Numbered from the stretch's first letter, positions 9,354 through 18,452 are shown. The stretch is 64,000 bases of DNA from Massiliimicrobium timonense (GCF_002160865.1 NZ_NFLJ01000008.1:18768-82767); one strand, 5' to 3'. Program-made: numbers and translations. The notes: a model not told the origin generated them from the letters alone.

Positions 9354-10142
9354 CTAAGCCACCACCATTGTTATAAAATGAAGTAAAATACCAAAAACCA
9401 TTGCATTAAATAAAATCGAATCGAATCGATCCAAGATTCCACCATGTCCTGGTAACAACTGAGAGAAATCTTTCACTTCAAATATTCGTTTCATACTACT
9501 AAATGTTAAATCTCCTATCTGACTTGTTATTGTTAAAATGAAACACATGACAATAAACCATACTAACGGCATATCTATTTGAATATATGCGCCATAAGCT
9601 CCAGAAAGAACAGTTCCTAAAATGATTCCACCAATTGAACCTTCAATGGTTTTTTTAGGAGAAAGACGAGGATTCAACTTATGTCTTCCTAAACACATCC
9701 CCGTAAAATATGCCCCTGTATCCGTTCCAAAAGTAGCCAAAGCCAGAATTAAAATATAATCAAAGCCATATGTTAAACGCAATTGATAAAGCATATGTAA
9801 TCCCATACCAATTAAAACACCTGCTGTAAAATAATAACTTAATCTCAAAAAATTGATACCATCATCAAACATACTACAGGCCATCAATACAATCATGTAT
9901 AAAATCATGATTTCACTTGAAATCAACAATGACTGATCAAAAAATAATGAATAAAACACAAACAATCCAACAATAGGATAAAGATAAAAATGAGCACGAG
10001 GACGATTACAGATAGAAAGCATTTCAAAAACAGCAACCCCTGCAACAATACCCAGTAAAATTTTAAAAGCTATTCCACCTAGAATAACACATGGCAGAAT
10101 GACTGCTAAAAGGATCAATCCTGTGATAATGCGTGTTTTCAT
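9354..10142 (-). CDS. cdsA: Phosphatidate cytidylyltransferase
   Basis: A 262-residue polytopic membrane enzyme with about eight hydrophobic segments. The C-terminal CDP-alcohol signature is clear: the block from SPKKTIEGSIGG through GDLTFSSMKR and LLPGHGGILDRFDS. It makes CDP-diacylglycerol from phosphatidic acid and CTP for membrane phospholipid synthesis. The start ATG (10140-10142) overlaps the uppS stop by an ATGA junction, so translation is likely coupled. Order uppS-cdsA-dxr matches Bacillus. Confidence 0.96.
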   Translation of the reverse strand: MKTRIITGLILLAVILPCVILGGIAFKILLGIVAGVAVFEMLSICNRPRAHFYLYPIVGLFVFYSLFFDQSLLISSEIMILYMIVLMACSMFDDGINFLRLSYYFTAGVLIGMGLHMLYQLRLTYGFDYILILALATFGTDTGAYFTGMCLGRHKLNPRLSPKKTIEGSIGGIILGTVLSGAYGAYIQIDMPLVWFIVMCFILTITSQIGDLTFSSMKRIFEVKDFSQLLPGHGGILDRFDSILFNAMVFGILLHFITMVVA

Positions 10143-10888
10143 TTGACGACACCTCCAAATCTTCTTTCTCTACCTTGATATACAGCAATTGCATAATGTA
10201 GCCTTTCTTCATCAAAATCAGGCCATAATGTATCATCAAAAACAAATTCAGCATAAGCCAATTGCCAAAGCAGAAAATTAGAAAGACGTTTTTCTCCACT
10301 GCTTCTTACCATCAAATCAACTGGTGGTAAATCTTTTGTCATTAAATGCTTTTCAAAATAATCTTCATTAATATCATCTAATGAAATCTGACCATGTTTA
10401 TATTCTTCACAAATGATTTTCGTTGCTTCAACAATCTCATCACGCCCACCATAAATAAAAGCAAAAGTTAAAATCAAACCATGATTACGTGATGTCTGTG
10501 ATACAGCTTCTTCAATAATACGTCTTGTTTCTAAAGGTGCCATTTCCAAATGTCCAATATAACGAATCGAAACATCATTATCCATCAATTCTTTTAAATA
10601 TAATTGAAAAAATTCTTTAGGCAATTTAAAAATATAATCCACTTCACTTGCTTCTCGTTTAAAATTTTCTGTAGAAAAAGCATAAACTGTCATTGCTTTT
10701 ACACCTAAACGATTGGCTTCTAAAGCCAAAGTTCGTATTGTTTTTGTTCCTTCATGATGACCATACGTACGTGGCATCTTTCTTTTTTTAGCCCAGCGAC
10801 CATTGCCATCCATTATAAAAGCAATGTGTTGAGGAATATTGTTCATATCTAAATCATATTCTATTTCTCTTTTTTTCTTAAAAAACAT
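10139..10888 (-). CDS. uppS: Undecaprenyl pyrophosphate synthase (cis-prenyltransferase)
   Basis: A 249-residue cis-prenyltransferase. Motifs: HIAFIMDGNGRWAKKR (catalytic Asp and pyrophosphate site, residues 21-36), GHHEGTKT, TVYAFSTENFKR, and the C-terminal PVDLMVRSSGEKRLSNFLLWQ segment. It adds isoprene units to farnesyl-PP to build the C55 carrier lipid for peptidoglycan and teichoic acids. It is the first gene after a housekeeping promoter, with a GAGGTGAC site before ATG at 10886-10888. Family members usually show SGE(x)RxSNF(L/M)(L/P)WQ; here it is intact. Confidence 0.97.
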   Translation of the reverse strand: MFFKKKREIEYDLDMNNIPQHIAFIMDGNGRWAKKRKMPRTYGHHEGTKTIRTLALEANRLGVKAMTVYAFSTENFKREASEVDYIFKLPKEFFQLYLKELMDNDVSIRYIGHLEMAPLETRRIIEEAVSQTSRNHGLILTFAFIYGGRDEIVEATKIICEEYKHGQISLDDINEDYFEKHLMTKDLPPVDLMVRSSGEKRLSNFLLWQLAYAEFVFDDTLWPDFDEERLHYAIAVYQGRERRFGGVVK

Positions 10889-10912
10889 ACTGTCACCTCA
10901 TAACCTTTTTGT

Positions 10913-10942
10913 ATTATAACATAAAAGAAAGCAACATGCGAA
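10913..10942 (-). promoter_or_regulatory. Promoter of the uppS-cdsA-dxr-rseP-polC operon
   Basis: The minus strand shows a perfect TATAAT (10913-10918), an 18-base spacer and a weak TTCGCA -35 (10937-10942), about 25 bases before the uppS start. It lies just downstream of the frr terminator. Confidence 0.6.
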
Positions 10943-10964
10943 CTCTTATCAAAAAATATTCAAC

Positions 10965-10991
10965 AAAAAAACTCCTGCTTTATGCAAGAGT
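10965..10991 (-). terminator. Terminator after frr
   Basis: Stem ACTCTTGC/GCAGGAGT (one mismatch) with a five-base loop, followed by a run of Ts on the minus strand. It ends the rpsB-tsf-pyrH-frr transcription unit. Confidence 0.8.
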
Positions 10992-11000
10992 CAAAAGAAA

Positions 11001-11546
11001 CTAGACAGTCATTAAATCATTTTCTTTTTCTTTTGTTAATTGATCAATGATTTTGACATATTGATCAGTTAATTTTTGAACTTTTTCTTTACCAAGTTTT
11101 ACTTCATCTTCAGTTAATTCAGCCTTTTCAACATCATCATTAGCACTTCTACGAATATTACGTAAAGCAACTTTTGCTTCTTCAGCATATTTTTTTGCTT
11201 GTTTGACATACTCTTTTCTTGTTTCCTCTGTTAATGCTGGAACATTGATACGTATGATTTCTCCATCATTTTGAGGTGTCAAACCAAGATTAGCTTCATA
11301 GATGGCATGTTCAATATCTTTTAAACTGTTGCGATCATAAGGCTTAATAACCAATTGACGTCCTTCAACAACAGAAATACCAGCTGTTTGATTTAAAGGT
11401 GTCATTTCACCCCAATAATTCACTTTCACTCTATCAAGCATCGTTGGATTTGCACGACCTGTTCTTACAGAAGAAAGTTCATGTTTAAAAGCTTCAATTG
11501 ATTTTTCCATTTTTTCTTTTGTTTCTTCTAAAATAAGATCTAACAT
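11001..11546 (-). CDS. frr: Ribosome recycling factor
   Basis: A 181-residue RRF. Typical features: [20 protein letters not shown] in the long helical domain, then [21 protein letters not shown] in the small domain, and [20 protein letters not shown]. With EF-G it splits the post-termination ribosome. The ATG at 11544-11546 overlaps the pyrH stop by seven bases; its AGGAGGGAAT ribosome site lies inside pyrH, so the two are coupled. The first codons (MLDLILEET) replace the more usual M.(E/D).I....E start but align well. Confidence 0.97.
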   Translation of the reverse strand: MLDLILEETKEKMEKSIEAFKHELSSVRTGRANPTMLDRVKVNYWGEMTPLNQTAGISVVEGRQLVIKPYDRNSLKDIEHAIYEANLGLTPQNDGEIIRINVPALTEETRKEYVKQAKKYAEEAKVALRNIRRSANDDVEKAELTEDEVKLGKEKVQKLTDQYVKIIDQLTKEKENDLMTV

Positions 11547-12268
11547 GTTTTATTCCCTCCTTTCGAAATAATTGTACCTATAGATTCGCCATTACATGCA
11601 CGAGCAATATTACCATCTTCCTGCATATTAAATACACAAAGATCAATACCATTATCCTTACATAATGTAATAGCTGTCTGGTCCATAATATGTAAATCTT
11701 CATTTAAAACATCTAAATAAGTGATATGATCATATTTTTTAGCATTAGGATCAACTTTTGGATCAGCAGAATAAACACCATCAACACCATTTTTAGCCAT
11801 TAAAATAACATCTGCATTCATTTCTGCAGCACGTAAAGCCGCTGTTGTATCAGTAGTAAAGAATGGACTTCCTGTTCCTGCTCCAAAAATGACAATACGA
11901 TTTTTTTCCAAATGACGAACAGCCCTTCTTCTAATATAAGGTTCTGCCACTTCTTTCATATCAATAGCTGATAATAATCGAGTATCTAAACCAATCGCTT
12001 CTAATGCATTTTGTAAAGCCATACCGTTCATCACAGTCGCTAACATACCCATATAGTCAGCTGCTGCTCTTTCCATACCCATGTCACTGCCTGTTTTTCC
12101 ACGCCAGATGTTTCCACCACCACAGACAATAGCAATTTCAACACCTAAATCTTTTGCATCTTTAATTTGTCTGGCAACATCAGCCACGACTACAGGATTA
12201 ATGCCAAACCCCTGTTCACCAGCTAATGCTTCACCACTTAATTTTAGTAAAACTCTTTTGTACTTCAT
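11540..12268 (-). CDS. pyrH: Uridylate kinase
   Basis: A 242-residue bacterial UMP kinase of the amino-acid kinase fold. It has [20 protein letters not shown] at the start, [12 protein letters not shown] for phosphate binding, the [15 protein letters not shown] helix, and the [20 protein letters not shown] signature. It phosphorylates UMP to UDP with ATP and is typically a hexamer controlled by GTP and UTP. The start is ATG at 12266-12268 with GGAGGAGAG upstream; an in-frame extension of 21 codons upstream crosses the terminator and has no ribosome site, so I reject it. Part of rpsB-tsf-pyrH-frr. Confidence 0.97.
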   Translation of the reverse strand: MKYKRVLLKLSGEALAGEQGFGINPVVVADVARQIKDAKDLGVEIAIVCGGGNIWRGKTGSDMGMERAAADYMGMLATVMNGMALQNALEAIGLDTRLLSAIDMKEVAEPYIRRRAVRHLEKNRIVIFGAGTGSPFFTTDTTAALRAAEMNADVILMAKNGVDGVYSADPKVDPNAKKYDHITYLDVLNEDLHIMDQTAITLCKDNGIDLCVFNMQEDGNIARACNGESIGTIISKGGNKTC

Positions 12269-12292
12269 ATGATCTCTCCTCCATTTTACAAG

Positions 12293-12316
12293 AAAAGGGC
12301 ACAATAAGTGTGTCCT
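12293..12316 (-). terminator. Hairpin between tsf and pyrH
   Basis: An 8-bp stem with one mismatch (AGGACACA/TGTGCCCT on the minus strand) followed by TTTT. It likely attenuates transcription between the abundant ribosomal-type genes and pyrH-frr. Confidence 0.65.
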
Positions 12317-12331
12317 CTCTATAAATTTCAA

Positions 12332-13219
12332 TTATCCTCTCATTTGAGCAGCAACTTCTTCAGCAAAGTTTTCTTCACGTTTTTCCATTCCTTCACCAAC
12401 TTCAAAACGTACCATTTCTAAAACTTTTCCGTTTCCTAAATATTGAGCTACTGTTTGATCAGAATCTTTAATGAACGCTTGATCTACTAAGCACATTTCT
12501 TTTAAGTTTTTATTTAAACGACCTTCAATCATTTTTTCAATGATATTTTCTGGTTTTGGTTTTGCACTCTTAGCATTTTCTTCCATAGCTTGGGCTTTTA
12601 AAACAGTTCTTTCGTGTTCTAAAATTTCAGCAGGAATAGCTGTTCTATCAATATATTGAGGAGCAATTGCAGCAACTTGCATAGCAATGTCTTTTGCTTT
12701 CACTTCATCAATACCAGCAGCTTTTACTAAAGCACACATTTTTCCACCCATATGTGAATAAGCACCAAAGATTTCATCATCATTTTTTGTCATCACTGCA
12801 AATCTTCTTAAGCTTAATTTTTCACCAATTTTACCACTCTTTTCAGCAATAACAGTTCCTAAATCTTTACCATCAACATCTAACTGTAAAGCAGCTTCAA
12901 CATCTTGAGGTTTTGCATTAACAATTGCTTTTGCTGTTAAAGCAACTAATTCCTGGAACTCAGCATTTTTAGCAACGAAATCTGTTTCAGAGTTCACTTC
13001 AACAATTGCTGCAGCATTTCCATCTACGACAAATGCTGTTAAACCTTCAGCCGCAATACGATCTGCTTTTTTTGCAGCTTTTGCAATTCCTTTTTCTCTT
13101 AACCAGTCAAAAGAAGCCTCTAAATCACCATCACAAGCTTCAAGTGCCTTTTTACAATCCATCATTCCAGCACCAGTTTTTTCACGTAATTCTTTTACTA
13201 ATTTTGCACTAATAGCCAT
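12332..13219 (-). CDS. tsf: Elongation factor Ts
   Basis: A 295-residue EF-Ts, the nucleotide exchange factor for EF-Tu. The N-terminal UBA-like domain has VKELREKTGAGMMDCKKAL, the core has the EVNSETDFVAKN signature (EF-Tu contact) and the C-terminal coiled region includes QAFIKDSDQTVAQYL. The start is ATG at 13217-13219 (MAISAKLV) with GGAGGAGAAA; a longer reading from an upstream start would run through the ribosome site. It follows rpsB, with a terminator-like hairpin between them. Confidence 0.98.
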   Translation of the reverse strand: MAISAKLVKELREKTGAGMMDCKKALEACDGDLEASFDWLREKGIAKAAKKADRIAAEGLTAFVVDGNAAAIVEVNSETDFVAKNAEFQELVALTAKAIVNAKPQDVEAALQLDVDGKDLGTVIAEKSGKIGEKLSLRRFAVMTKNDDEIFGAYSHMGGKMCALVKAAGIDEVKAKDIAMQVAAIAPQYIDRTAIPAEILEHERTVLKAQAMEENAKSAKPKPENIIEKMIEGRLNKNLKEMCLVDQAFIKDSDQTVAQYLGNGKVLEMVRFEVGEGMEKREENFAEEVAAQMRG

Positions 13220-13244
13220 TTTTTTCTCCTCCATCATTTTTTAT

Positions 13245-13268
13245 AAAAAAAGGAAAGCATAAGCTTCC
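13245..13268 (-). terminator. Terminator/attenuator between rpsB and tsf
   Basis: Stem GGAAGC/GCTTTCC (one bulge, four-base loop) followed by a long T run on the minus strand. It probably allows partial read-through, giving more rpsB than tsf mRNA. Confidence 0.75.
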
Positions 13269-13279
13269 CCTCTTATTCA

Positions 13280-14146
13280 TTATGCTTCAGTTTTTTCTTC
13301 TTTAACTTCAGCTGGTTTGCTTACTTCAGCATTTTTGTTATTTCTAGGACGTCCAGCATTTTTATATCTAGGTCCTTTTTGTTTATTTTCTTCTACAGAA
13401 GCGACAGCATCATTCATAGATACTTCTTTATCATCTTCATCTTTCACATAAGCAACTGTGACTGGTTCATCTTTTGCTTCACATACAGCATCAGCCATAG
13501 CAGCAACAATTAATTTAACAGCTCTAATAGCATCATCATTAGCTGGGATCACATAATCCACTTCATCAGGATCACAGTTTGTATCAACAATACCAAACAC
13601 AGGAATACCTAAGATTCTTGCTTCTGCAACTGCATTGTGTTCAACTTTAGGATCAACAACAAATAAAGCATTTGGTAATCTTCTCATTTCTTTGATACCA
13701 CCTAAGTTCTTTTCTAACTTAGCTTTTTCTTTCATAAGAAGAACTGCTTCTTTCTTTGTAAATAATTCTAAAGTTCCATCTTCTTCCATTTTTTCTAATT
13801 CTTTTAATCTTCTAATTCTCTTTTGAATTGTTTTAAAGTTAGTTAATGTTCCACCTAACCAACGAGAATTCACATAGAAACTTCCAGATCTTTCAGCTTC
13901 AGTTTGAACAGCTTCTTGAGCCTGTTTTTTTGTACCTACAAATAAAACTTTTCCACCTTTCGCAACGATATCCATTAAAGCTGCATAAGCTTCATCAATT
14001 TTATCAGATGATTTCTTTAAATCAATGATATAGATACCATTTCTTGCTGTGAAAATGTATGGAGCCATTTTTGGATTCCATCTTTTTGTCTGATGTCCAA
14101 AATGAACACCAACTTCTAATAATTTTTTCATTGAAATTACTGCCAT
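13280..14146 (-). CDS. rpsB: 30S ribosomal protein S2
   Basis: A 288-residue S2. Signatures: [20 protein letters not shown] at the start, [31 protein letters not shown] and [20 protein letters not shown]. The last 60 residues form a Lys/Glu/Asn-rich extension (roughly 228-288) beyond the usual 235-250-residue length; such tails occur in related Firmicutes and are probably disordered. Start ATG at 14144-14146 with AGGAGGAAGT; the in-frame upstream extension belongs to the untranslated leader. First gene of rpsB-tsf-pyrH-frr. Confidence 0.98.
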   Translation of the reverse strand: MAVISMKKLLEVGVHFGHQTKRWNPKMAPYIFTARNGIYIIDLKKSSDKIDEAYAALMDIVAKGGKVLFVGTKKQAQEAVQTEAERSGSFYVNSRWLGGTLTNFKTIQKRIRRLKELEKMEEDGTLELFTKKEAVLLMKEKAKLEKNLGGIKEMRRLPNALFVVDPKVEHNAVAEARILGIPVFGIVDTNCDPDEVDYVIPANDDAIRAVKLIVAAMADAVCEAKDEPVTVAYVKDEDDKEVSMNDAVASVEENKQKGPRYKNAGRPRNNKNAEVSKPAEVKEEKTEA

Positions 14147-14245
14147 TGTAACTTCCTCCTTTTCGTTTTTTCCTCCATTGTTTCTAACACAAACCACCAA
14201 TCGGCACTCGGTTCATGAATTCACAATGTGTGTATTTCTAATACC
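14147..14245 (-). promoter_or_regulatory. Structured rpsB leader, possible S2 autoregulatory site
   Basis: About 100 untranslated bases separate the likely transcription start from the rpsB ATG. They contain short complementary runs (ACCGA with TTGGT; CATTG with CAATG) and no reading frame of their own. Autogenous control by S2 is known in other bacteria; here it is inference from a long, foldable leader. Confidence 0.35.
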
Positions 14246-14251
14246 CGTAGT

Positions 14252-14280
14252 ATAATACCATAACACATCAAAAAAAACAA
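14252..14280 (-). promoter_or_regulatory. Promoter of rpsB-tsf-pyrH-frr
   Basis: Minus-strand TTGTTT (14275-14280), 17-base spacer, TATTAT (14252-14257). It lies immediately after the end of spoIVFB. Confidence 0.6.
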
Positions 14281-14289
14281 GATACTTTC

Positions 14290-15048
14290 CTATTTTTTTA
14301 TATTTTTTAAAAGAATCTCAACCATTTCTTTTTCATCTTTTATTTTTCCTTCCATCAGATAATAATTATGAAACCCTCTACGATAAATCAAATGCTGATG
14401 AACAATGGGTGGACACTTATTTAAAAAAGAAGGAATCATCCCATAATATGTTCTTAAATACACATAAATAAACCGATAATAACAAACCAGCTGATAAAAC
14501 AGATATCCTATAATAATCAGTGTATTTGTCTGTAAATAAAAAAGAAAGAGTAAACAATAAACAAAGATAGATATTTTTAATGTTGTTAATAATGCTTTCT
14601 TTAAATCTATAATACTTTGTAAAAGCAAGCTTAGAAATCTACCACCGTCCAAAGGATAGATAGGTAAAAGATTAAAACACAAAACAAACATATTCATTGT
14701 TAATAAAAAGTCCTGATAAACACCATGACTTAACATTTGAATTCCTGCATAAATAAACAAATGACTACATGGTCCAGCAAGAACAACACACATTTCTTTC
14801 CAAATGGGCTGAAAATAAAAATCTTCTAAATACAAATAAGCACCAAAAGGTAAAATTTCAATTTTTTGAATTTGAAAACGAAAATAATATGCCATCAAAA
14901 GATGACATATTTCATGCAAACAGACAATTCCCAGTGTAGAAAGATACCATTTCAAATAGCCTCCCAGCCATGCAAAGACAAAATAAAGGAGTGTTAGAGG
15001 ATGAATAGAAACTTTAAGATATAAGTTCTTCAAATGTTGAATAATCAA
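14290..15048 (-). CDS. spoIVFB: SpoIVFB-type intramembrane metalloprotease
   Basis: A roughly 252-residue S2P-family protease. The zinc motif HEICH lies near residue 46 and the NLLPIYPLDGGR motif, with the distal aspartate ligand, near 130; six hydrophobic segments surround them. In Bacillus, SpoIVFB cleaves pro-sigma-K in the outer forespore membrane. It directly follows and overlaps spoIVFA, the conserved pair. The start is uncertain: no ATG is available; TTG at 15046-15048 has AGGTGA eight bases upstream, while GTG at 15058-15060 has no ribosome site, so I prefer TTG. The usual C-terminal CBS domain seems shortened to the last 60 residues. Confidence 0.88.
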   Translation of the reverse strand: MIIQHLKNLYLKVSIHPLTLLYFVFAWLGGYLKWYLSTLGIVCLHEICHLLMAYYFRFQIQKIEILPFGAYLYLEDFYFQPIWKEMCVVLAGPCSHLFIYAGIQMLSHGVYQDFLLTMNMFVLCFNLLPIYPLDGGRFLSLLLQSIIDLKKALLTTLKISIFVYCLLFLFYLQTNTLIIIGYLFYQLVCYYRFIYVYLRTYYGMIPSFLNKCPPIVHQHLIYRRGFHNYYLMEGKIKDEKEMVEILLKNIKK

Positions 15049-15601
15049 TTTCCTGTTCACCTTGTGTAAAAATAATCATAACCTGATTGTCATATGTTCC
15101 TAAAATTGTAGCTTCTTCAACTTGATCATATAAGCCTACAAAAACATCCTGCATATTTCCAAAAGTCACTTCGACATTATTTTCCAAAAGAATCGTCACA
15201 TAGTTTCCAAGTAGATTTTGTTTCCCAACATAAATCACACGCCCTGTTGCAAAATTCAACACTTCATTTGTTTGACTTTTATAATAATTATCTTTAACAT
15301 GCGTGTAACTCACAGTTGAAGAAACAGTCATTGATGAATCCTGATTTTGAAAAGATAGGAAGTGTTGATTAAACCATTTGGTCACTTGAGAAAACTGCAA
15401 ATCATTTAAAACGTAATCTCTTATATAGTCACCATGAGGACTCACCTTAACATAGGCACAAATCGCAATACCTACAAGTAAAGCAACCATTGCCTTAATC
15501 ATCCCATTATATATTTTGGTAAAATGATGGTCAGTCAATACAGGGTGACGACAAGCCTTTCTTTTTTCTATTCGTCTTTTGATGTCATCAATATCATTCA
15601 C
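15014..15601 (-). CDS. spoIVFA: SpoIVFA-like regulator of SpoIVFB (degenerate M23 domain)
   Basis: A 195-residue protein with a basic N-terminus, one membrane segment at about 34-50 and an extracytoplasmic domain. The C-terminal part (ATGRVIYVGKQNLLGNYVTI onwards) looks like an M23/LytM fold lacking the HxxxD and HxH metal ligands, as in SpoIVFA. In Bacillus, SpoIVFA holds SpoIVFB inactive with BofA until a forespore signal arrives. The pairing with spoIVFB and the place after minCD match B. subtilis. The start is GTG at 15599-15601, after AGGTGAAAAC; no suitable ATG exists. A sigma-E-like promoter lies just upstream. Confidence 0.82.
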   Translation of the reverse strand: MNDIDDIKRRIEKRKACRHPVLTDHHFTKIYNGMIKAMVALLVGIAICAYVKVSPHGDYIRDYVLNDLQFSQVTKWFNQHFLSFQNQDSSMTVSSTVSYTHVKDNYYKSQTNEVLNFATGRVIYVGKQNLLGNYVTILLENNVEVTFGNMQDVFVGLYDQVEEATILGTYDNQVMIIFTQGEQEIDYSTFEELIS

Positions 15602-15619
15602 AAGTTTTCACCTCATTTT

Positions 15620-15648
15620 AACTTATGAAAAAGATTATAAAAATATTA
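15620..15648 (-). promoter_or_regulatory. Sigma-E-type sporulation promoter of spoIVFA-spoIVFB
   Basis: Minus strand TAATATT (15642-15648) matches the sigma-E -35 KMATATT; 14 bases later CATAAGTT (15620-15627) is close to the -10 CATACANT. The -35 overlaps the minD stop codon, separating the spo genes from the vegetative min operon. Confidence 0.55.
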
Positions 15649-16422
15649 TCCAAAAAGACGTTCTAATAAAGCTTTTCGTTTATTTTTTTGAAATGGAACT
15701 TCCTGTCCTTCCAGACGTTTGACAATACGATCAAAACAACGATAAAGATTTTCTTTTTTATTCATATAAATTGGTATTCCCTTATTATTCGCTTCAATCA
15801 TATCATGTTCATCAAAAACGATACCAATTAAAGGAATAGACAAAATATCATAAGCTTCTTTTAATGAAGGGCAACGTCCTTTGAAAACATCTGTTTCATT
15901 ATATTTATTGACAAGCATATGTAACTGATCCACACCCTGCTTTAAAAGTAAACCAACAACACGATCAGCATCTCTTAGAGAAACTATATCTAGATTCACT
16001 ACAACAATGGCTTCCTTTGATAAACCACTGGCATATTGAAATCCTTTTTCAATCCCTGCAGGACTATCAATCAAAATATAATCAAAATCTTTTTTCAACT
16101 GTTCAACGACTTTAATCATATAGTCAAGATTCAAGTTTTCAAAAGATAGTGCTTTACATGCTGGTAAGAGATACAACGAAGGCATACGTTTATCTTTGAC
16201 AAGAATTTGCTGGAGAGAACATTTATTAGAAATCACATCTTTAAGATCATAAATGACACGATTTTCTAATCCCAGCATAACATCTAAGTTTTTTAATCCA
16301 AAATCAGCATCTATTAAACAGACTTTTTTATTTGTATGAGCCAAAGCATAACCCAAATTAATAGTCACGCTGCTTTTCCCAACGCCACCTTTACCCGACG
16401 TAATCACAATTGTTCGACACAT
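15646..16422 (-). CDS. minD: Septum-site determining ATPase MinD
   Basis: A 258-residue MinD. The deviant Walker A GKGGVGKSS is at residues 10-18, DADFGLKNLDVMLG follows, and the switch DSPAGIEKGF is present. The C-terminus (NKRKALLERLFG) is the amphipathic membrane-targeting helix. MinD binds membrane and MinC to block FtsZ assembly away from mid-cell. The ATG at 16420-16422 lies within the end of minC (32-base overlap) with AAGGAGGAAAA upstream. It is the last vegetative gene of mreC-mreD-minC-minD; spoIVFA follows with its own promoter. Confidence 0.96.
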   Translation of the reverse strand: MCRTIVITSGKGGVGKSSVTINLGYALAHTNKKVCLIDADFGLKNLDVMLGLENRVIYDLKDVISNKCSLQQILVKDKRMPSLYLLPACKALSFENLNLDYMIKVVEQLKKDFDYILIDSPAGIEKGFQYASGLSKEAIVVVNLDIVSLRDADRVVGLLLKQGVDQLHMLVNKYNETDVFKGRCPSLKEAYDILSIPLIGIVFDEHDMIEANNKGIPIYMNKKENLYRCFDRIVKRLEGQEVPFQKNKRKALLERLFG

Positions 16423-16981
16423 ATTTTTCCTCCTTAGCCAAAATAATCTGATTATCTTTATAATAGATGCTTGTGAGTGCAGAAGTTGTCAAATCATGTA
16501 AGCACTGTTGATTTATTATAATTTGTGCTTTTTGGAAATCATGACCATATATTTTGACATCTTCATTCATTGCGACAATTGTTCCTTTGACTGTATTTAA
16601 AAAATAAACATCCTGATAACAATAAACATAGCTCCCTGTATTCACGATACCTAAAAATAATGTTTCATAATCAATTACCATTTCTTCACCATTATGCAAC
16701 TGTTCTTTTCTGATTTGAACACGATGAGGTTGTTGTAAAAGTGTCATTCCATCAAATAAGATTCGCTCTTTTTGATTTAACAACATCAATAATTGTCCTA
16801 ACTCATCATTAGACACTTCTCGACAACCAAAATCAAAAAAAGCTCTTGGATAATAACCCTCCTGTATAAATAGAGGTTGATCCAAAAGCTGATCTAAATC
16901 TTCTAAAAACTGATCAAAAGAACAGTTTTCCTGTACTTTCATAATAAGTCTGCCATTAATTCCTTTGACTTCAATATTCAT
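16391..16981 (-). CDS. minC: Septum-site inhibitor MinC
   Basis: A 196-residue protein placed between mreD and minD. The N-terminal half (MNIEVKGINGRLIM, then a mixed alpha/beta stretch) fits the MinC-N domain; the C-terminal half (LFLGIVNTGSYVYCYQDVYFLNTVKGTIVAM) matches the right-handed beta-helix of MinC-C, though the canonical RSGQ motif is replaced by NTGS. MinC inhibits FtsZ filaments and is recruited by MinD. The sequence is divergent, so identification leans on position and the C-terminal pattern. Start ATG 16979-16981 overlaps the mreD stop. Confidence 0.85.
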   Translation of the reverse strand: MNIEVKGINGRLIMKVQENCSFDQFLEDLDQLLDQPLFIQEGYYPRAFFDFGCREVSNDELGQLLMLLNQKERILFDGMTLLQQPHRVQIRKEQLHNGEEMVIDYETLFLGIVNTGSYVYCYQDVYFLNTVKGTIVAMNEDVKIYGHDFQKAQIIINQQCLHDLTTSALTSIYYKDNQIILAKEEKYVSNNCDYVG

Positions 16982-17505
16982 TATTCCACCTCAATTTTCA
17001 CTTTATTGTAAATCCAGTAAACCCCAATAGATAAGATTCCATTAAACAATAACGTTGGTAACAATTGCATCACAACAAATGAAACCATTGGATATCTTGT
17101 CATGTTGGTAATCCACATCAACCAATATACAATACATTCTTGAGCGAATATTGTCAAAATACAAAATATGATTGATTCAATGATATTTAAAGTGTCTAAT
17201 TTAAAAAGATAAGAACGAACAAAGGCGATTAAACAATAAATAAGGATATATATGGCTAAAGAGTTAGCATAAACAATAGAATAATAAACACTGCATAGAG
17301 TTGCAAAAAAGTAACGTTCTGCTCCTGCTTCAATGGTTCTAACAAGCAAAGCAAACATCATTAAACCAAGACATGGTGTAATTGTTATACTTGTTTTCGT
17401 AAAATTATAGGGCAAAAAATAATGAATTGTACTATCGACAACAAAACAAAGGAACACCACTAAAAAGCATTTGACCAGATAACTATCCTGAACACGTTTT
17501 CTCAT
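16981..17505 (-). CDS. mreD: Rod-shape determining membrane protein MreD
   Basis: A 174-residue protein with five or six predicted membrane segments and a short basic N-terminus (MRKRVQDSYLVK), typical of MreD in length and topology. MreD links MreC with the cell-wall elongation machinery. No strong motif exists for the family, so the call rests on topology and position between mreC and minC. The ATG (17503-17505) overlaps the mreC stop in an ATGA junction and the minC start follows immediately. Confidence 0.85.
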   Translation of the reverse strand: MRKRVQDSYLVKCFLVVFLCFVVDSTIHYFLPYNFTKTSITITPCLGLMMFALLVRTIEAGAERYFFATLCSVYYSIVYANSLAIYILIYCLIAFVRSYLFKLDTLNIIESIIFCILTIFAQECIVYWLMWITNMTRYPMVSFVVMQLLPTLLFNGILSIGVYWIYNKVKIEVE

Positions 17506-18359
17506 TGCGTATTCACCCTTTGTACTACAGCTACATCATTTAATTCATTAAAATCAACACTTGGCGTTACATCACAAACTGATTCTGTGGCATCATCACC
17601 ACTTGTATAATTTTCAACAGTACCCACTAAAATGCCCTTTGGACTTTTTCCAACACCACCTAAGCCACTCGTTACAACTTTCGCATTTTTTTCAATTTTT
17701 TCAACATCACTTAATAAAGTAATAGAATATTTATGTGTATTAATATCATAACGATTCAATAATCCATAGTATTCATCTTCGCCACTTATAATCATGACTG
17801 GCAATTGAGATTTGGCAGTTTCACTTGATAATAATGAAACTGTCGCAGAAATTTCACTCACATTAGTAATCGTTCCAATCATTCCCTGGGCATTTATAAC
17901 GGCCATTCCTTCCTGTACCCCAGAAATCTTACCAAGATTAATGGTTACCTGATTATTCCAGTTTTGTGCATCCCTAGCAATAACATTCGTATATTTCACT
18001 TGATATTCAGTTGGTAAATATTCAATATCCATGATTTCTTTTAAATCATTTAATTCATTAGTAAGAACCTCATTCATAGCACTTTCTCGAGCTAGATTAT
18101 CTAACTGTTCCTTTAATTTCGCATTTTCTTCATAAACATCTTTTAAATCATTATATTCTTCAAACAGACCAGTTACATATTGAATAGGAGCTTTAATGAT
18201 ATAATACTCCAGATTAGCTATAGTATCTTTAAATATAATTTCTATTCCTGAAGCCGAACGACTTGTCACCAATGTTACCACAGAAAATAAAACAAGGATA
18301 ACAGTGACAATAACAATTCTTTTTTTCTGTTTCGTCCATTTATTGCCTTTTCTATACAA
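17502..18359 (-). CDS. mreC: Rod-shape determining protein MreC
   Basis: A 286-residue MreC. A cytoplasmic basic tail precedes one membrane segment (VIVTVILVLFSVVTLV), followed by a coiled coil (about 70-115, EEYNDLKDVYEENAKLKEQ) and the beta-rich periplasmic-type domain with NLGKISGVQEGMAVINAQG and GKSPKGILVG. It scaffolds the elongasome outside the membrane. I prefer TTG at 18357-18359, spaced properly from GAGGTGA; GTG at 18366-18368 sits inside that ribosome site. It has its own promoter, and mreB, usually just upstream, is absent here. Confidence 0.93.
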   Translation of the reverse strand: MYRKGNKWTKQKKRIVIVTVILVLFSVVTLVTSRSASGIEIIFKDTIANLEYYIIKAPIQYVTGLFEEYNDLKDVYEENAKLKEQLDNLARESAMNEVLTNELNDLKEIMDIEYLPTEYQVKYTNVIARDAQNWNNQVTINLGKISGVQEGMAVINAQGMIGTITNVSEISATVSLLSSETAKSQLPVMIISGEDEYYGLLNRYDINTHKYSITLLSDVEKIEKNAKVVTSGLGGVGKSPKGILVGTVENYTSGDDATESVCDVTPSVDFNELNDVAVVQRVNTQ

Positions 18360-18384
18360 AAATATCACCTCTTGTCATTCATAC

Positions 18385-18413
18385 ATTATAATATCTCCAT
18401 ATAAAAAAAGCAA
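18385..18413 (-). promoter_or_regulatory. Sigma-A promoter of mreC-mreD-minC-minD
   Basis: Minus-strand TTGCTT (18408-18413), 17-base spacer, TATAAT (18385-18390), 25 bases before mreC. Confidence 0.7.
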
Positions 18414-18452
18414 TTCATAAAAAATCTTTTATCAAATTCCTATATTTTCACA

